A program made the translations under genes and the position numbers. The notes under the pieces were generated by a model. It saw nothing but the letters and a program-made list of their open reading frames with translations. It searched no databases and was not told the origin of the DNA. Positions 30,343 to 38,389 of a stretch of 62,839 bases of DNA are shown here, in pieces. Numbering within the stretch: position 1 is the stretch's first letter; each line of letters begins with the position of its first letter. This DNA comes from Psychromonas sp. Urea-02u-13 (GTDB lineage Bacteria > Pseudomonadota > Gammaproteobacteria > Enterobacterales > Psychromonadaceae), in NCBI RefSeq assembly GCF_002835995.1, contig NZ_PJBZ01000057.1, positions 1-62,839 of the forward strand, in the 5' to 3' direction.

Positions 30343-30358
30343 TATTTTGTAGGGAGAT

Positions 30359-30388
30359 ATGCAGGTTCGCAATGAACCTGCATTTTTC
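30359..30388. terminator. Bidirectional terminator between irp5 and ybtQ-like gene
   Basis: A perfect 10-bp stem (ATGCAGGTTC with GAACCTGCAT) and 5-nt loop are followed by TTTTC on the plus strand. It lies between convergent irp5 and the ABC gene, and can end transcripts from both sides. Confidence 0.85.
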
Positions 30389-30404
30389 AACATAAAAAGG
30401 TTAC

Positions 30405-32138
30405 TTAACCCACCTCTCCCGCTTGCCATAACTCACGGTAATCAAATTCTCTCCCCATCAATTCATCATGTGTTCCAGACGCAATGATTCGCCCTTTTTC
30501 CATCAAGTATATTCGATCAACATTCTTAATCGTTTCTAAGCGATGAGCCACTGAAATGACAGTTTTCCCTTTGGCTAGTTTGTTAATAGCACTTAATACC
30601 TGAGCTTGGGTATTAACATCCAACGCAGAGGTAATTTCATCCAAAAGAAGCACGGGAGCATCGTGTAATAGTGCCCTCGCGATTGAAAGTCTTTGTCGCT
30701 CTCCCCCCGATAATTGGTTACCATTTTCACCAATGAAGGTGTCGATCCCCTCTGGCAGTCTTGTTATTAACGCGGTTAAACCCGCGGCTTCAATCACATC
30801 AAAAAGTGTTTTTTTATCGGCATCTGGTTTCGCTAATAATAAATTATCTCGCAAACTGCCTCCGAGTAACTGCACATTTTGAGTGACATAAGAGAGATGA
30901 CCATACCAATGTCGGGTACCGATCTCTTCAATGCTTTGTTGACCTATTGATATGCGGCCAGAGTTGGGAATATGAAAAGCGGCAATCAAGTCGAGTAAGG
31001 TAGATTTTCCTGCACCGCTCGTACCAACAAGGGCAATATGTTCACCTTCAGCAACGTTTAAATTTATCTCCCTGAGTATAGAATTCCCCCCTAATGCGAG
31101 ATTGACACCAGACAAGCAAACGTCAAATGAGTGAGGCTCAACACCCTCTTCTTGCTGCTGTGATAATTGAGAAAGATGCTCTAAGCGGCCGGCAGCTTTA
31201 AGCATATATCTTAGTAATGTGGCATACACAGTCATTCGAGCCAATGGACGAATACACGCGATGGTCGCGACCGTCACCACTAAAAACTGAGCAAAAGAGA
31301 GCTCACCTTGATCAATGAACCACACTGCTAATGCAATATTTAATAATAAGGAGAATTCAAATACTAAAGTGGCAGCAAGCACGCCCATTCCACCCGCCCA
31401 TTCAAGACCGAGTCCCTCATGCTTTTGCTGTTCAATCTGAGCGCATAATGGCATGGCCAATTTTTGGCTTTGCGCAAAACCACGTAACATAGGCAGGCAA
31501 TCGATGTACTCCAGAAGTTGATTGCTACTGTCAATATTCGCATGGTGATAATGATCGGCTTTAAGACTAAAGGCTCTTTCAGACATCACTAGAATCCCTA
31601 AAGCGAACAGGAATATAGCTAGCATAAACAGTGCAATCATAGGCTTAATGAACAGCAACGTTATCAGCATCGCAATTGGGATGACCCAAGCACCGACAAA
31701 CTCCACCATGATATGGCTGAATATATCTTCAAACTGCTTCAAATCGGTTGTAATGAGTTTCATCTTTTCTCCCAACCCTTTACCTCTCAGGGTAGCCAGT
31801 GGTTGGCGACGAATATCGGTTAAAAGCTGACTGCGTAACTGGTGTGTTATTTTATAAGCCCCTAAAAAGCTATTTCTAGCGCTCTTGCCTAATACAAATT
31901 GGGCGATAATAACGGCCAAAGCCAACAATGCCATATAAGTAAAAGGCAACACGCTTAAAGACAAAATGTAGGAGAACAACATTAGCCATATGATCAATGG
32001 CATAGATTCTGTCGCTATTTTTCCAAATAACCCCATCCAGAATTGACCTGTTTTTGCGCCACTATGGTTAACTAATAATTTAACGTTATGCAAGAGCCAT
32101 CTCCTTAACAGAGCCACAATGAATTTTGAAATGCGCAT
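30405..32138 (-). CDS. ybtQ: ABC transporter with fused TM and ATPase domains (YbtQ-like)
   Basis: Half-transporter of 577 aa with an exporter-type fold: about six transmembrane helices, then an ATPase domain with Walker A GTSGAGKST, signature LSGGERQRLSIARAL and Walker B VLLLDEITSALD. In Yersinia, YbtP and YbtQ use this fold to import the ferric siderophore across the inner membrane. The start chosen has AGCAGG upstream and lies inside the preceding ABC gene (53-nt overlap), so the pair is translationally coupled and probably forms a heterodimer. The gene converges on irp5. Confidence 0.85.
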   Translation of the reverse strand: MRISKFIVALLRRWLLHNVKLLVNHSGAKTGQFWMGLFGKIATESMPLIIWLMLFSYILSLSVLPFTYMALLALAVIIAQFVLGKSARNSFLGAYKITHQLRSQLLTDIRRQPLATLRGKGLGEKMKLITTDLKQFEDIFSHIMVEFVGAWVIPIAMLITLLFIKPMIALFMLAIFLFALGILVMSERAFSLKADHYHHANIDSSNQLLEYIDCLPMLRGFAQSQKLAMPLCAQIEQQKHEGLGLEWAGGMGVLAATLVFEFSLLLNIALAVWFIDQGELSFAQFLVVTVATIACIRPLARMTVYATLLRYMLKAAGRLEHLSQLSQQQEEGVEPHSFDVCLSGVNLALGGNSILREINLNVAEGEHIALVGTSGAGKSTLLDLIAAFHIPNSGRISIGQQSIEEIGTRHWYGHLSYVTQNVQLLGGSLRDNLLLAKPDADKKTLFDVIEAAGLTALITRLPEGIDTFIGENGNQLSGGERQRLSIARALLHDAPVLLLDEITSALDVNTQAQVLSAINKLAKGKTVISVAHRLETIKNVDRIYLMEKGRIIASGTHDELMGREFDYRELWQAGEVG

Positions 32139-33738
32139 CAACCTGCTTAACTTGTTGGTATCGATGGCTGATAATTAACTGAATTTGATTCGGAGCATAT
32201 AAGCGCAATGCGCATAATGTTTTTTGTTCATTCAATGGGTCTAAATGCGCTGTAGCTTCATCCAAAATAAGAATAGGTGTTTTAGCTAACACGGCTCTCA
32301 CGATTGCCAGACGTTGCATCTCTCCACCACTGAATAACCGTCTTGTTTCGCCAATACAACTACTCAATTTATGTGGTAAACCGCTGACCAGTTGTTTTAA
32401 ACCAAAGGCATCGAGCAGCGTCCAGACCTCTTCATCTGTGATTTTGTGCTTAGACAAAAGAAGGTTTTCTTTTAATGTACCCGTGAAAAAATTTACCTCT
32501 TGGTCAACCGCTGCAATATATCGGCTGCGACTTTCATCATCAAAATCAGCAACAGACTCACCATTGATTTTCCATCCACCAGCATCAGATGTTAATGCCC
32601 CAGATAACGTCGCTAATAAGGTGCTTTTACCCGATCCCGACTCTCCTTCAATAAGCACTCTTTGCCCTGGCTGTACGCTAAGGTTTACATTGGTTAATAC
32701 GCTGAATTTTCCACGAGTAACAACCATTTTTTCGCAGGAAAGCCTGTATAGAGGTAATTCATAGTTGAGATGAGTAGGATCATTTGAGGGGCAAAGCTGT
32801 AATATTCTATCTATCGAAATAATCGATTGCTGAATCTGAGAAAAGACCTGAGTTAAATCCAACCAGGGTTTAAGCAGTCCTGCGCTAAGGCAAACCACCA
32901 TCACCAGATCAACAAGCGAAAGCTGATTCAGCTCAACAAGCATTATTGCAACCGGTACAACCAACGTCAGCGAAATCTGCGCTAATGTCACAAACGTTAT
33001 CCAGGCACCGACCATTTGTTTGGTATAAGCAGTAACAATTTTATTATGCGAGTGCATCGTCCTGCTTAATTCGAGATAAGAGTTTGCATCCACAGCGAAT
33101 AGCTTCATAACCCCAATACTGCGTAGGAATTCAAGCTGTGCCTGATGCATACTCGACACGATTTTAGTGTATTTCTCCTGACGCTCTGCAAAACCTCGCA
33201 TCATCATAAATTGAGCAAAGAGCGCTAAAGGCAGAGGTGCTAATGCGATCATCGCTAACCGCCAATCAATATAAAAGAGCAACGAAGTAATCAATATTGG
33301 CATCAGTAAACCATTAACAATATCAGTACCATGATGGGCAATAAGAGGCTCTAAATTTTGACAATCATCGCTAATACGCCTTTCGATATCTCCTCTTTTA
33401 AGGCGACGTAACCTATCAATTTTCATCTCAGCTAAAGCCTTCACCAAGTGCTGACGTACTTTTTGAATAATGTGATAACCGGCGAGATGAGCGTACCAAA
33501 CAGCCAGCGTATAAAAGAGATAACGCAGTATTAACGTAATAGCCATCACAACTAAATAGGTATAAGCAGAGCTTCCTGCGTAGATAGCATTGAGCGAGAA
33601 ATAGAGACATAACCAAGGGATAACTTCGACCAAACTACACAGTACAGCGCTACTAAGCGATACCCATACTCTGTATTTCTCGCTTGATAACATCGCTTTG
33701 AAGGCACTTAAGCTATTCATTTCTTTTGAAAGTAACAT
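32086..33738 (-). CDS. ybtP: ABC transporter with fused TM and ATPase domains (YbtP-like)
   Basis: Partner half-transporter, 550 aa. The membrane part is followed by Walker A GESGSGKST, signature LFSGGEMQRLAIVRAVL and Walker B ILILDEATAHLD. The first ATG has AGGG 8 nt upstream; a second ATG six codons in is also possible. The signature reads FSGGE, slightly off the LSGGQ norm, as is common in heterodimeric ABC systems. Likely role is ferric siderophore import together with the outer-membrane receptor. Export of another compound cannot be excluded from sequence alone. Confidence 0.83.
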   Translation of the reverse strand: MLLSKEMNSLSAFKAMLSSEKYRVWVSLSSAVLCSLVEVIPWLCLYFSLNAIYAGSSAYTYLVVMAITLILRYLFYTLAVWYAHLAGYHIIQKVRQHLVKALAEMKIDRLRRLKRGDIERRISDDCQNLEPLIAHHGTDIVNGLLMPILITSLLFYIDWRLAMIALAPLPLALFAQFMMMRGFAERQEKYTKIVSSMHQAQLEFLRSIGVMKLFAVDANSYLELSRTMHSHNKIVTAYTKQMVGAWITFVTLAQISLTLVVPVAIMLVELNQLSLVDLVMVVCLSAGLLKPWLDLTQVFSQIQQSIISIDRILQLCPSNDPTHLNYELPLYRLSCEKMVVTRGKFSVLTNVNLSVQPGQRVLIEGESGSGKSTLLATLSGALTSDAGGWKINGESVADFDDESRSRYIAAVDQEVNFFTGTLKENLLLSKHKITDEEVWTLLDAFGLKQLVSGLPHKLSSCIGETRRLFSGGEMQRLAIVRAVLAKTPILILDEATAHLDPLNEQKTLCALRLYAPNQIQLIISHRYQQVKQVDAHFKIHCGSVKEMALA

Positions 33739-34539
33739 ACTGAACCCTAATAAAATAGAAATGAGTATTACTACGTTTTGAATTGTAAACTAACAAAATA
33801 GGGAACAAATTTGACGCGATTGGATGTTATACCATTACGCTTACTTAAATGGTCTAAGGCAAAGCAGGCAGACGCTTACTTAAATGGTCTAAGGCAAAGC
33901 GGATTGCTATTATCCTAAGAATTAAAATCTCGAATCATGTTTCACCACGCTAGTGTCTCCCACTAAGGAAACTAAATAATAAAGTGAAATATTGGCCAAT
34001 TATCACAAATAAACGTCACTGTTATACGCTTTGGGCAACCACTCATAAAAACAAAAACTTTTAAAAACAAAACATCTTTTCAACGAGTTACCCTCCTCCC
34101 AAAAAACAACACTTTTTGTTAGTGGAATTATAAAAAATCTCCTTTCTTTGAATCTACCGTTATAGGTCACACTTTTTGTATGGTTATATAAATAAACTAA
34201 TTACAGTTAGCTAGTGCATTGAGCCTTAGTGTTTTTATTTTTAGAAAGAATTTTATAAATTAAAATATAATCTATATTTCAGATTCTTATAAGTATTTAT
34301 ATTTTAATTTCAATCTTAAACTTTAAATTTCAATGAGCTTTAAAGTGATAAATAAATTTGTTATCGATACGACCATTAATCACAAAGGGAAATATAAAGT
34401 GAATTTATCGTTTCATTGTCGCAAACGCTCAAAGGCACGACACAAACAAATTAAATATCAAAATATTAGTCAACATAACAATAACATTTTAGTTACATAC
34501 CGTTAATAAAATTAATTTCACAAAATCTAGGAGTAATTT
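33739..34539. other. 800-nt intergenic region between ybtP-like and alcohol dehydrogenase genes
   Basis: No gene was found on either strand. It must carry the divergent promoters for the ABC pair and for the dehydrogenase. The part nearest the ABC genes holds a 29-bp direct repeat. The part from about 34130 to 34510 is very AT-rich, with T- and A-tracts that may be a curved or silenced promoter. A weak Fur-like match near 33762-33782 was not strong enough to call. Confidence 0.5.
33837..33900. repeat. Perfect 29-bp tandem-type direct repeat
   Basis: The 29 bases from ACGCTTACTTAAATGG to GCAAAGC occur at 33837-33865 and again at 33872-33900, separated by 6 nt (period 35). The repeat lies about 100 nt upstream of the ybtP-like start and could be a regulator-binding pair or a recent duplication. 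Confidence 0.9.
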
Positions 34540-35688
34540 ATGAGTTCAGCTTTTTTTATGCCAAGTGTTAATTTAATGGGTACAGGTTGCTTAGTCGATG
34601 CAGTAGTGAGTATTAAAGCGCAAGGTTTTACACAAGGATTAATTGTTTCCGACAAAATATTAACGAGCATCGGCATGGTAAAACAAGTGTCAGATTTATT
34701 AGCTGAGAGTGACATTCAAACCGTTGTGTTTGATGGTACGCAGCCTAACCCAACCACTAAAAATGTAGAGGCAGGTTTAAAAATATTAAAAGACAATCAA
34801 TGTGATTTCATTATTTCTCTCGGGGGTGGGTCACCGCATGATTGCGCCAAAGGTATCGCATTGGTTGCATCAAACGGAGGAAATATTAGTGATTACGAAG
34901 GGGTAGACCAATCACCAAAACCACAAATGCCACTCATCTCGATTAATACTACCGCAGGCACCGCCTCGGAGATGACACGTTTTTGTATTATTACTGACGA
35001 AGTACGTCATATTAAAATGGCCATTGTTGATAAACATGTCACGCCATTAATGTCAGTGAATGATCCGGAACTTATGCTAGCAAAACCGGCATCATTAACA
35101 GCGGCAACCGGCATGGATGCATTAACCCACGCCATTGAAGCTTATGTATCGGTAGCAGCAACACCAATCACCGATGCCGTTGCCATTAAAGCAATTGAAA
35201 TTATTCAACAGCATCTGCGCACTGTGGTTACCGACGGGCAAAATATTGAAGCACGTGAGCAAATGGCCTATGCCCAATTTATGGCAGGTATGGCATTTAA
35301 CAACGCCTCTTTGGGTTATGTACATGCCATGGCACATCAGCTAGGTGGTTTTTACGATTTACCACACGGCGTGTGTAATGCAATATTACTGCCTCATGTA
35401 CAACGCTATAATGCAAAAGTAACACCTGAACGTCTTACCGATGTGGCAAAAGCAATGGGCGTAGATGTCACTCACCTATCGAGCCAAGAAGGTGCAGACG
35501 CAGCCCTAGCTGCTATTGTAGAATTATCGATTGCAGTCGGTATTCCAGCAGGCCTTACAGACTTAGGTGTTAAAGAAGAAGATTTTGATGTGCTTTCTGA
35601 AAATGCATTAAAAGATGCCTGTGGATTTACCAACCCAATGCAAGCAACACATGCTGAAATCACAGAAATTTATCGCCAAGCTATGTAA
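34540..35688 (+). CDS. yiaY: Iron-containing alcohol dehydrogenase (YiaY/AdhB-like)
   Basis: NAD-dependent group III alcohol dehydrogenase, 382 aa, interconverting alcohols and aldehydes in the cytoplasm. The nucleotide-binding loop [11 protein letters not shown] is near residue 97. Metal ligands lie in the [10 protein letters not shown] block near 193 and in [20 protein letters not shown] near 263-282. The ATG is preceded by AGGAG. Closest in my recollection to E. coli YiaY and Zymomonas AdhB; the exact substrate cannot be told. The gene stands alone with a long AT-rich upstream region and a strong terminator after it. Confidence 0.9.
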   Translation: MSSAFFMPSVNLMGTGCLVDAVVSIKAQGFTQGLIVSDKILTSIGMVKQVSDLLAESDIQTVVFDGTQPNPTTKNVEAGLKILKDNQCDFIISLGGGSPHDCAKGIALVASNGGNISDYEGVDQSPKPQMPLISINTTAGTASEMTRFCIITDEVRHIKMAIVDKHVTPLMSVNDPELMLAKPASLTAATGMDALTHAIEAYVSVAATPITDAVAIKAIEIIQQHLRTVVTDGQNIEAREQMAYAQFMAGMAFNNASLGYVHAMAHQLGGFYDLPHGVCNAILLPHVQRYNAKVTPERLTDVAKAMGVDVTHLSSQEGADAALAAIVELSIAVGIPAGLTDLGVKEEDFDVLSENALKDACGFTNPMQATHAEITEIYRQAM

Positions 35689-35738
35689 TAGCAACGTGAT
35701 TCATTGATTGAGCAGAGTTTACGCAGGAAAAATAAATT

Positions 35739-35771
35739 AAAAATCCGATACAGTTTACTGATCGGATTTTT
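35739..35771. terminator. Bidirectional terminator after the alcohol dehydrogenase
   Basis: AAAAATCCGAT and ATCGGATTTTT form an 11-bp stem around an 11-nt loop, with T runs on both strands. It separates the convergent dehydrogenase and VOC genes. Confidence 0.88.
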
Positions 35772-35790
35772 GTTGATAAGTAATCGGCTA

Positions 35791-36156
35791 TTAAAACGGA
35801 GAGCATATATCAATAAGACAGCCACTTGGGTCTTTGGTTAGAAATCGACGTTGCCCGTAAAATTCATTTTTAGGCTCTTTTACGATGAGTAAATTCAAGG
35901 TAAGCGCTTTTTCATAAACAGTATCAACATCATCCACAACAAAAGTGATATACATGCCTGTAGGTGGTTGCTGGTATTCCTTGGGCACCAATGCATGGTC
36001 TCGTTGAATAAGGCCATACTCAATATCTGGATTATCAGGCGAGCTGAGCTGTACGTACCAATCACTTTCAAAGTTTATTTTAAAACCCAAAAGATCCACA
36101 TAAAACTGAGTACTCTCAGGTAAATTCGTTGAGCATATATTAGTAATTATCTTCAT
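35791..36156 (-). CDS. VOC (glyoxalase/bleomycin-resistance) family protein
   Basis: Small 121-aa protein of the vicinal-oxygen-chelate fold, with paired beta-alpha-beta-beta-beta modules: ICSTNLPESTQFYVDLLGF at the start and FLTKDPSGCLIDICSPF at the end. Members include glyoxalases, dioxygenases and drug-binding proteins, so substrate is unknown. The ATG follows GGGGAG. It stands alone between the terminator and the next minus-strand gene. Confidence 0.8.
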   Translation of the reverse strand: MKIITNICSTNLPESTQFYVDLLGFKINFESDWYVQLSSPDNPDIEYGLIQRDHALVPKEYQQPPTGMYITFVVDDVDTVYEKALTLNLLIVKEPKNEFYGQRRFLTKDPSGCLIDICSPF

Positions 36157-36213
36157 TGGAACTCCCCTCTATATCTATGTTGCCTCAAGTTAGCCTTTCA
36201 GCCATTCAAACAT

Positions 36214-36870
36214 TCAACCATTCAGCAAGGGCATAATAGTATTGTTAAGCAAGGTCGCGCCACTTTCAGTATGAAGCCAAAACAAGCCCCCTAAATTTAA
36301 CAAAACCGTTAACCAATAAACGCTTTTAAAGGCTTGTTTACTCGATTTGTGACGTAATTTCTGTTGTGCAAAATAAGCACCGGGCCAGCCTCCCAAGAGC
36401 GCTAACAGATGTAATGTATTTTCTTTTGTTCTCCAACGGCCATTTTGAGCCGCCGATTTATCAATGGCATAAGCAACAAATGCAATCAAGCTCATCACAC
36501 AATACAAACCAACAATAATCAAAGGTAACTTGCCGATAAATACCGAGGCTAATAAACCAACACCAAAAATCACCGTTAAAAACACACCAAAGACCCCGCC
36601 ATTTTTTGCGTTACTATGCTGATGGTTATGGTTAGCGCTACGTTTCTGTTTTACATTCACATCACGCGCAAACTTAATGTTTTCAGCTTTGTGACGATTA
36701 TTATTTTCTCGTACTAATTCATAGGTAATAACTTCACCATTAACCGGTCTGCGTGAACGTGGTTTAAACGCTTTAATATGAACAAATGCGCGCTCTCCGC
36801 CGCCATTAGGCTCAACAAAACCAAATCCTTTATCATCGTTCCAATTTATTACTTTACCTTGAAGCTTCAT
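36214..36870 (-). CDS. Cold-shock domain fused to DUF1294 membrane protein
   Basis: The 218-aa protein from the ATG at 36870 begins with a cold-shock nucleic-acid-binding domain, with KGFGFV (RNP1) and AFVHI (RNP2) within residues 1-65. A basic linker with HNHQH follows, then DUF1294 with about four membrane helices and the WRTKENTLHLLALLGGWPGAYFAQ block. This fusion is common in gammaproteobacteria. Its function is unproven; RNA binding at the membrane is an inference. A TTG four codons earlier is less likely. Confidence 0.85.
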   Translation of the reverse strand: MKLQGKVINWNDDKGFGFVEPNGGGERAFVHIKAFKPRSRRPVNGEVITYELVRENNNRHKAENIKFARDVNVKQKRSANHNHQHSNAKNGGVFGVFLTVIFGVGLLASVFIGKLPLIIVGLYCVMSLIAFVAYAIDKSAAQNGRWRTKENTLHLLALLGGWPGAYFAQQKLRHKSSKQAFKSVYWLTVLLNLGGLFWLHTESGATLLNNTIMPLLNG

Positions 36871-37007
36871 GTGCTCTCTCAACCTGAAAACGAGTGCGTA
36901 TTAAACGCACTAAAATAAAAAAAATCATAACCCGAATGATAGAAATATCCAACCTACAGAGAATGAATAATCTCGACCTAACCTATGAGGCTACTAAGGT
37001 TAAGCAA

Positions 37008-37409
37008 TTATTTTATAAGATCTTTTTCTTCAAGCCAAGCCATCACTTTTATTGAACCCAGAGAACAAAGATGTTTGTCTTGATAACCAATAAAGGCTAT
37101 TTCTTCTATCTCTGCATCCGCAAGTAGCTCGCCTTGAAACTCTGCGTAATAACAGGTTAACTTGACTAGGGTATCACTGCTTTTACCATCCGCTTTCGCA
37201 GTGAAGGTTTCGGCATACTTAATGCTCTCAGGCAGTAAATCGACAGAGATCTCTTCTTTAATTTCTCTAATAAGCGCTTGCTCATCAGACTCACCTTCTT
37301 CTCGTTTCCCACCGGGAATATAGAACAGTGTTTTACCTTTTGAGCGTGCGCTCAGCAATTTACCATTTCGAATATATAACCAAGCTAGTTTATCTATTAC
37401 TTTGTTCAC
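37008..37409 (-). CDS. Nudix hydrolase
   Basis: The 133-aa protein contains a full Nudix box from GGKREEGE to REIKEEIS (about residues 33-55), which binds Mg2+ and cleaves a nucleoside diphosphate linked to another group. The likely start is GTG with AAAGAGAA upstream. The precise substrate cannot be assigned; MutT-like nucleotide cleansing is one possibility. The neighbour is cytidine deaminase on the same strand, 90 nt away. Confidence 0.85.
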   Translation of the reverse strand: MNKVIDKLAWLYIRNGKLLSARSKGKTLFYIPGGKREEGESDEQALIREIKEEISVDLLPESIKYAETFTAKADGKSSDTLVKLTCYYAEFQGELLADAEIEEIAFIGYQDKHLCSLGSIKVMAWLEEKDLIK

Positions 37410-37498
37410 AAATATTTCTCTTTATAAATTAGTTTAACTGAGGTCGACATCGCCTTGTCACGACGCTATTTTAGATACCTTATCAAAGGTATATCTCT

Positions 37499-37945
37499 CT
37501 AGCCATTAAATTGTTTTTTTCCCCACCAATCAGGCAACAGTTCATTCAATGTAACAGTGGTAAAATCCTCTAAACTTTTAAGGATTTCCATTTCGCCATT
37601 ACTTTCATGCAACTGCATGAGATATTCACGACAAGCACCACATGGCGTTAGTATTTCATTCGCAGCAGAAACGCAAACTAGCTTAGTAATCTTACACTCA
37701 CCATTTGTGATCATATTAGCGACTGCATTTCTTTCTGCGCACATACCCAAAGTACAGGCAGTATCAATACAAACACCTAAATAGACATTACCTTTATCTG
37801 TTAGAATTGCTGACGCAACACGACCAGCAGAGATAAATGGCGAAATATCTCGTGGGTTCAGACTGTTTTTAGCCTGAATATATAACCTTTCAAATTCCAT
37901 ATACACGACTCGATTCCTGTTAAATATCTCGTTAGTTTCACTCAT
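37499..37945 (-). CDS. cdd: Cytidine deaminase
   Basis: Zinc enzyme that deaminates cytidine and deoxycytidine to the uridines in pyrimidine salvage. The 148-aa small, homotetrameric-type protein carries the catalytic CAERNA (zinc Cys and general base Glu) near residue 68 and the zinc-binding PCGACREYL near 103. The chosen ATG has AAGAAGG upstream; an ATG further in (37900) would also give a complete domain. Confidence 0.88.
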   Translation of the reverse strand: MSETNEIFNRNRVVYMEFERLYIQAKNSLNPRDISPFISAGRVASAILTDKGNVYLGVCIDTACTLGMCAERNAVANMITNGECKITKLVCVSAANEILTPCGACREYLMQLHESNGEMEILKSLEDFTTVTLNELLPDWWGKKQFNG

Positions 37946-37972
37946 CAGAGCAACCTTCTTCACGATCACCAC

Positions 37973-38389
37973 TTTCCTCAGAATGTCAAAGCAAAAAATG
38001 ACTATTTTTTCATGGTAATTCTTAAGGGCGATCTTACTATTTTCAGAATCAATTGGCTCACCGACACATCAAATCCCTGTTCAACAAGTTGTGCTTTCTC
38101 AACCTTTAAAAATGAAAACTTGCCATCGTTACCCTCTGATGTATCTAAAAAATAACGCGAGGGTCTTTCTCGCAAGAGCAATATATTGCTCTTTTATATC
38201 GAAACTACACGCCAGCTCACACAATAATGATTATTATTACCAATAAAGATAGAAACAGCCCTAAAACAACCAATTATTTTATTTTGAAGCCTATATTAAT
38301 GCAACACATAAAAAAAAAATAAAACATTAATAACAAATAAAGTTTTATTGTGTGTTTTTTTTAATTAACAGTATTTTAAAAGGGTTTAA
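37973..38389. other. Intergenic region before the collagenase gene
   Basis: This 417-nt AT-rich gap has no convincing gene. It holds the divergent promoters of the deaminase and the collagenase. A TTATTATTACC stretch near 38230 and T/A tracts up to 38370 are the only visible features. Confidence 0.4.

Noticed and set aside
33739-34539. Riboswitch or small RNA in the long gap
   Set aside because: No conserved riboswitch core or clear terminator was visible; only AT-rich sequence and the 29-bp repeat.
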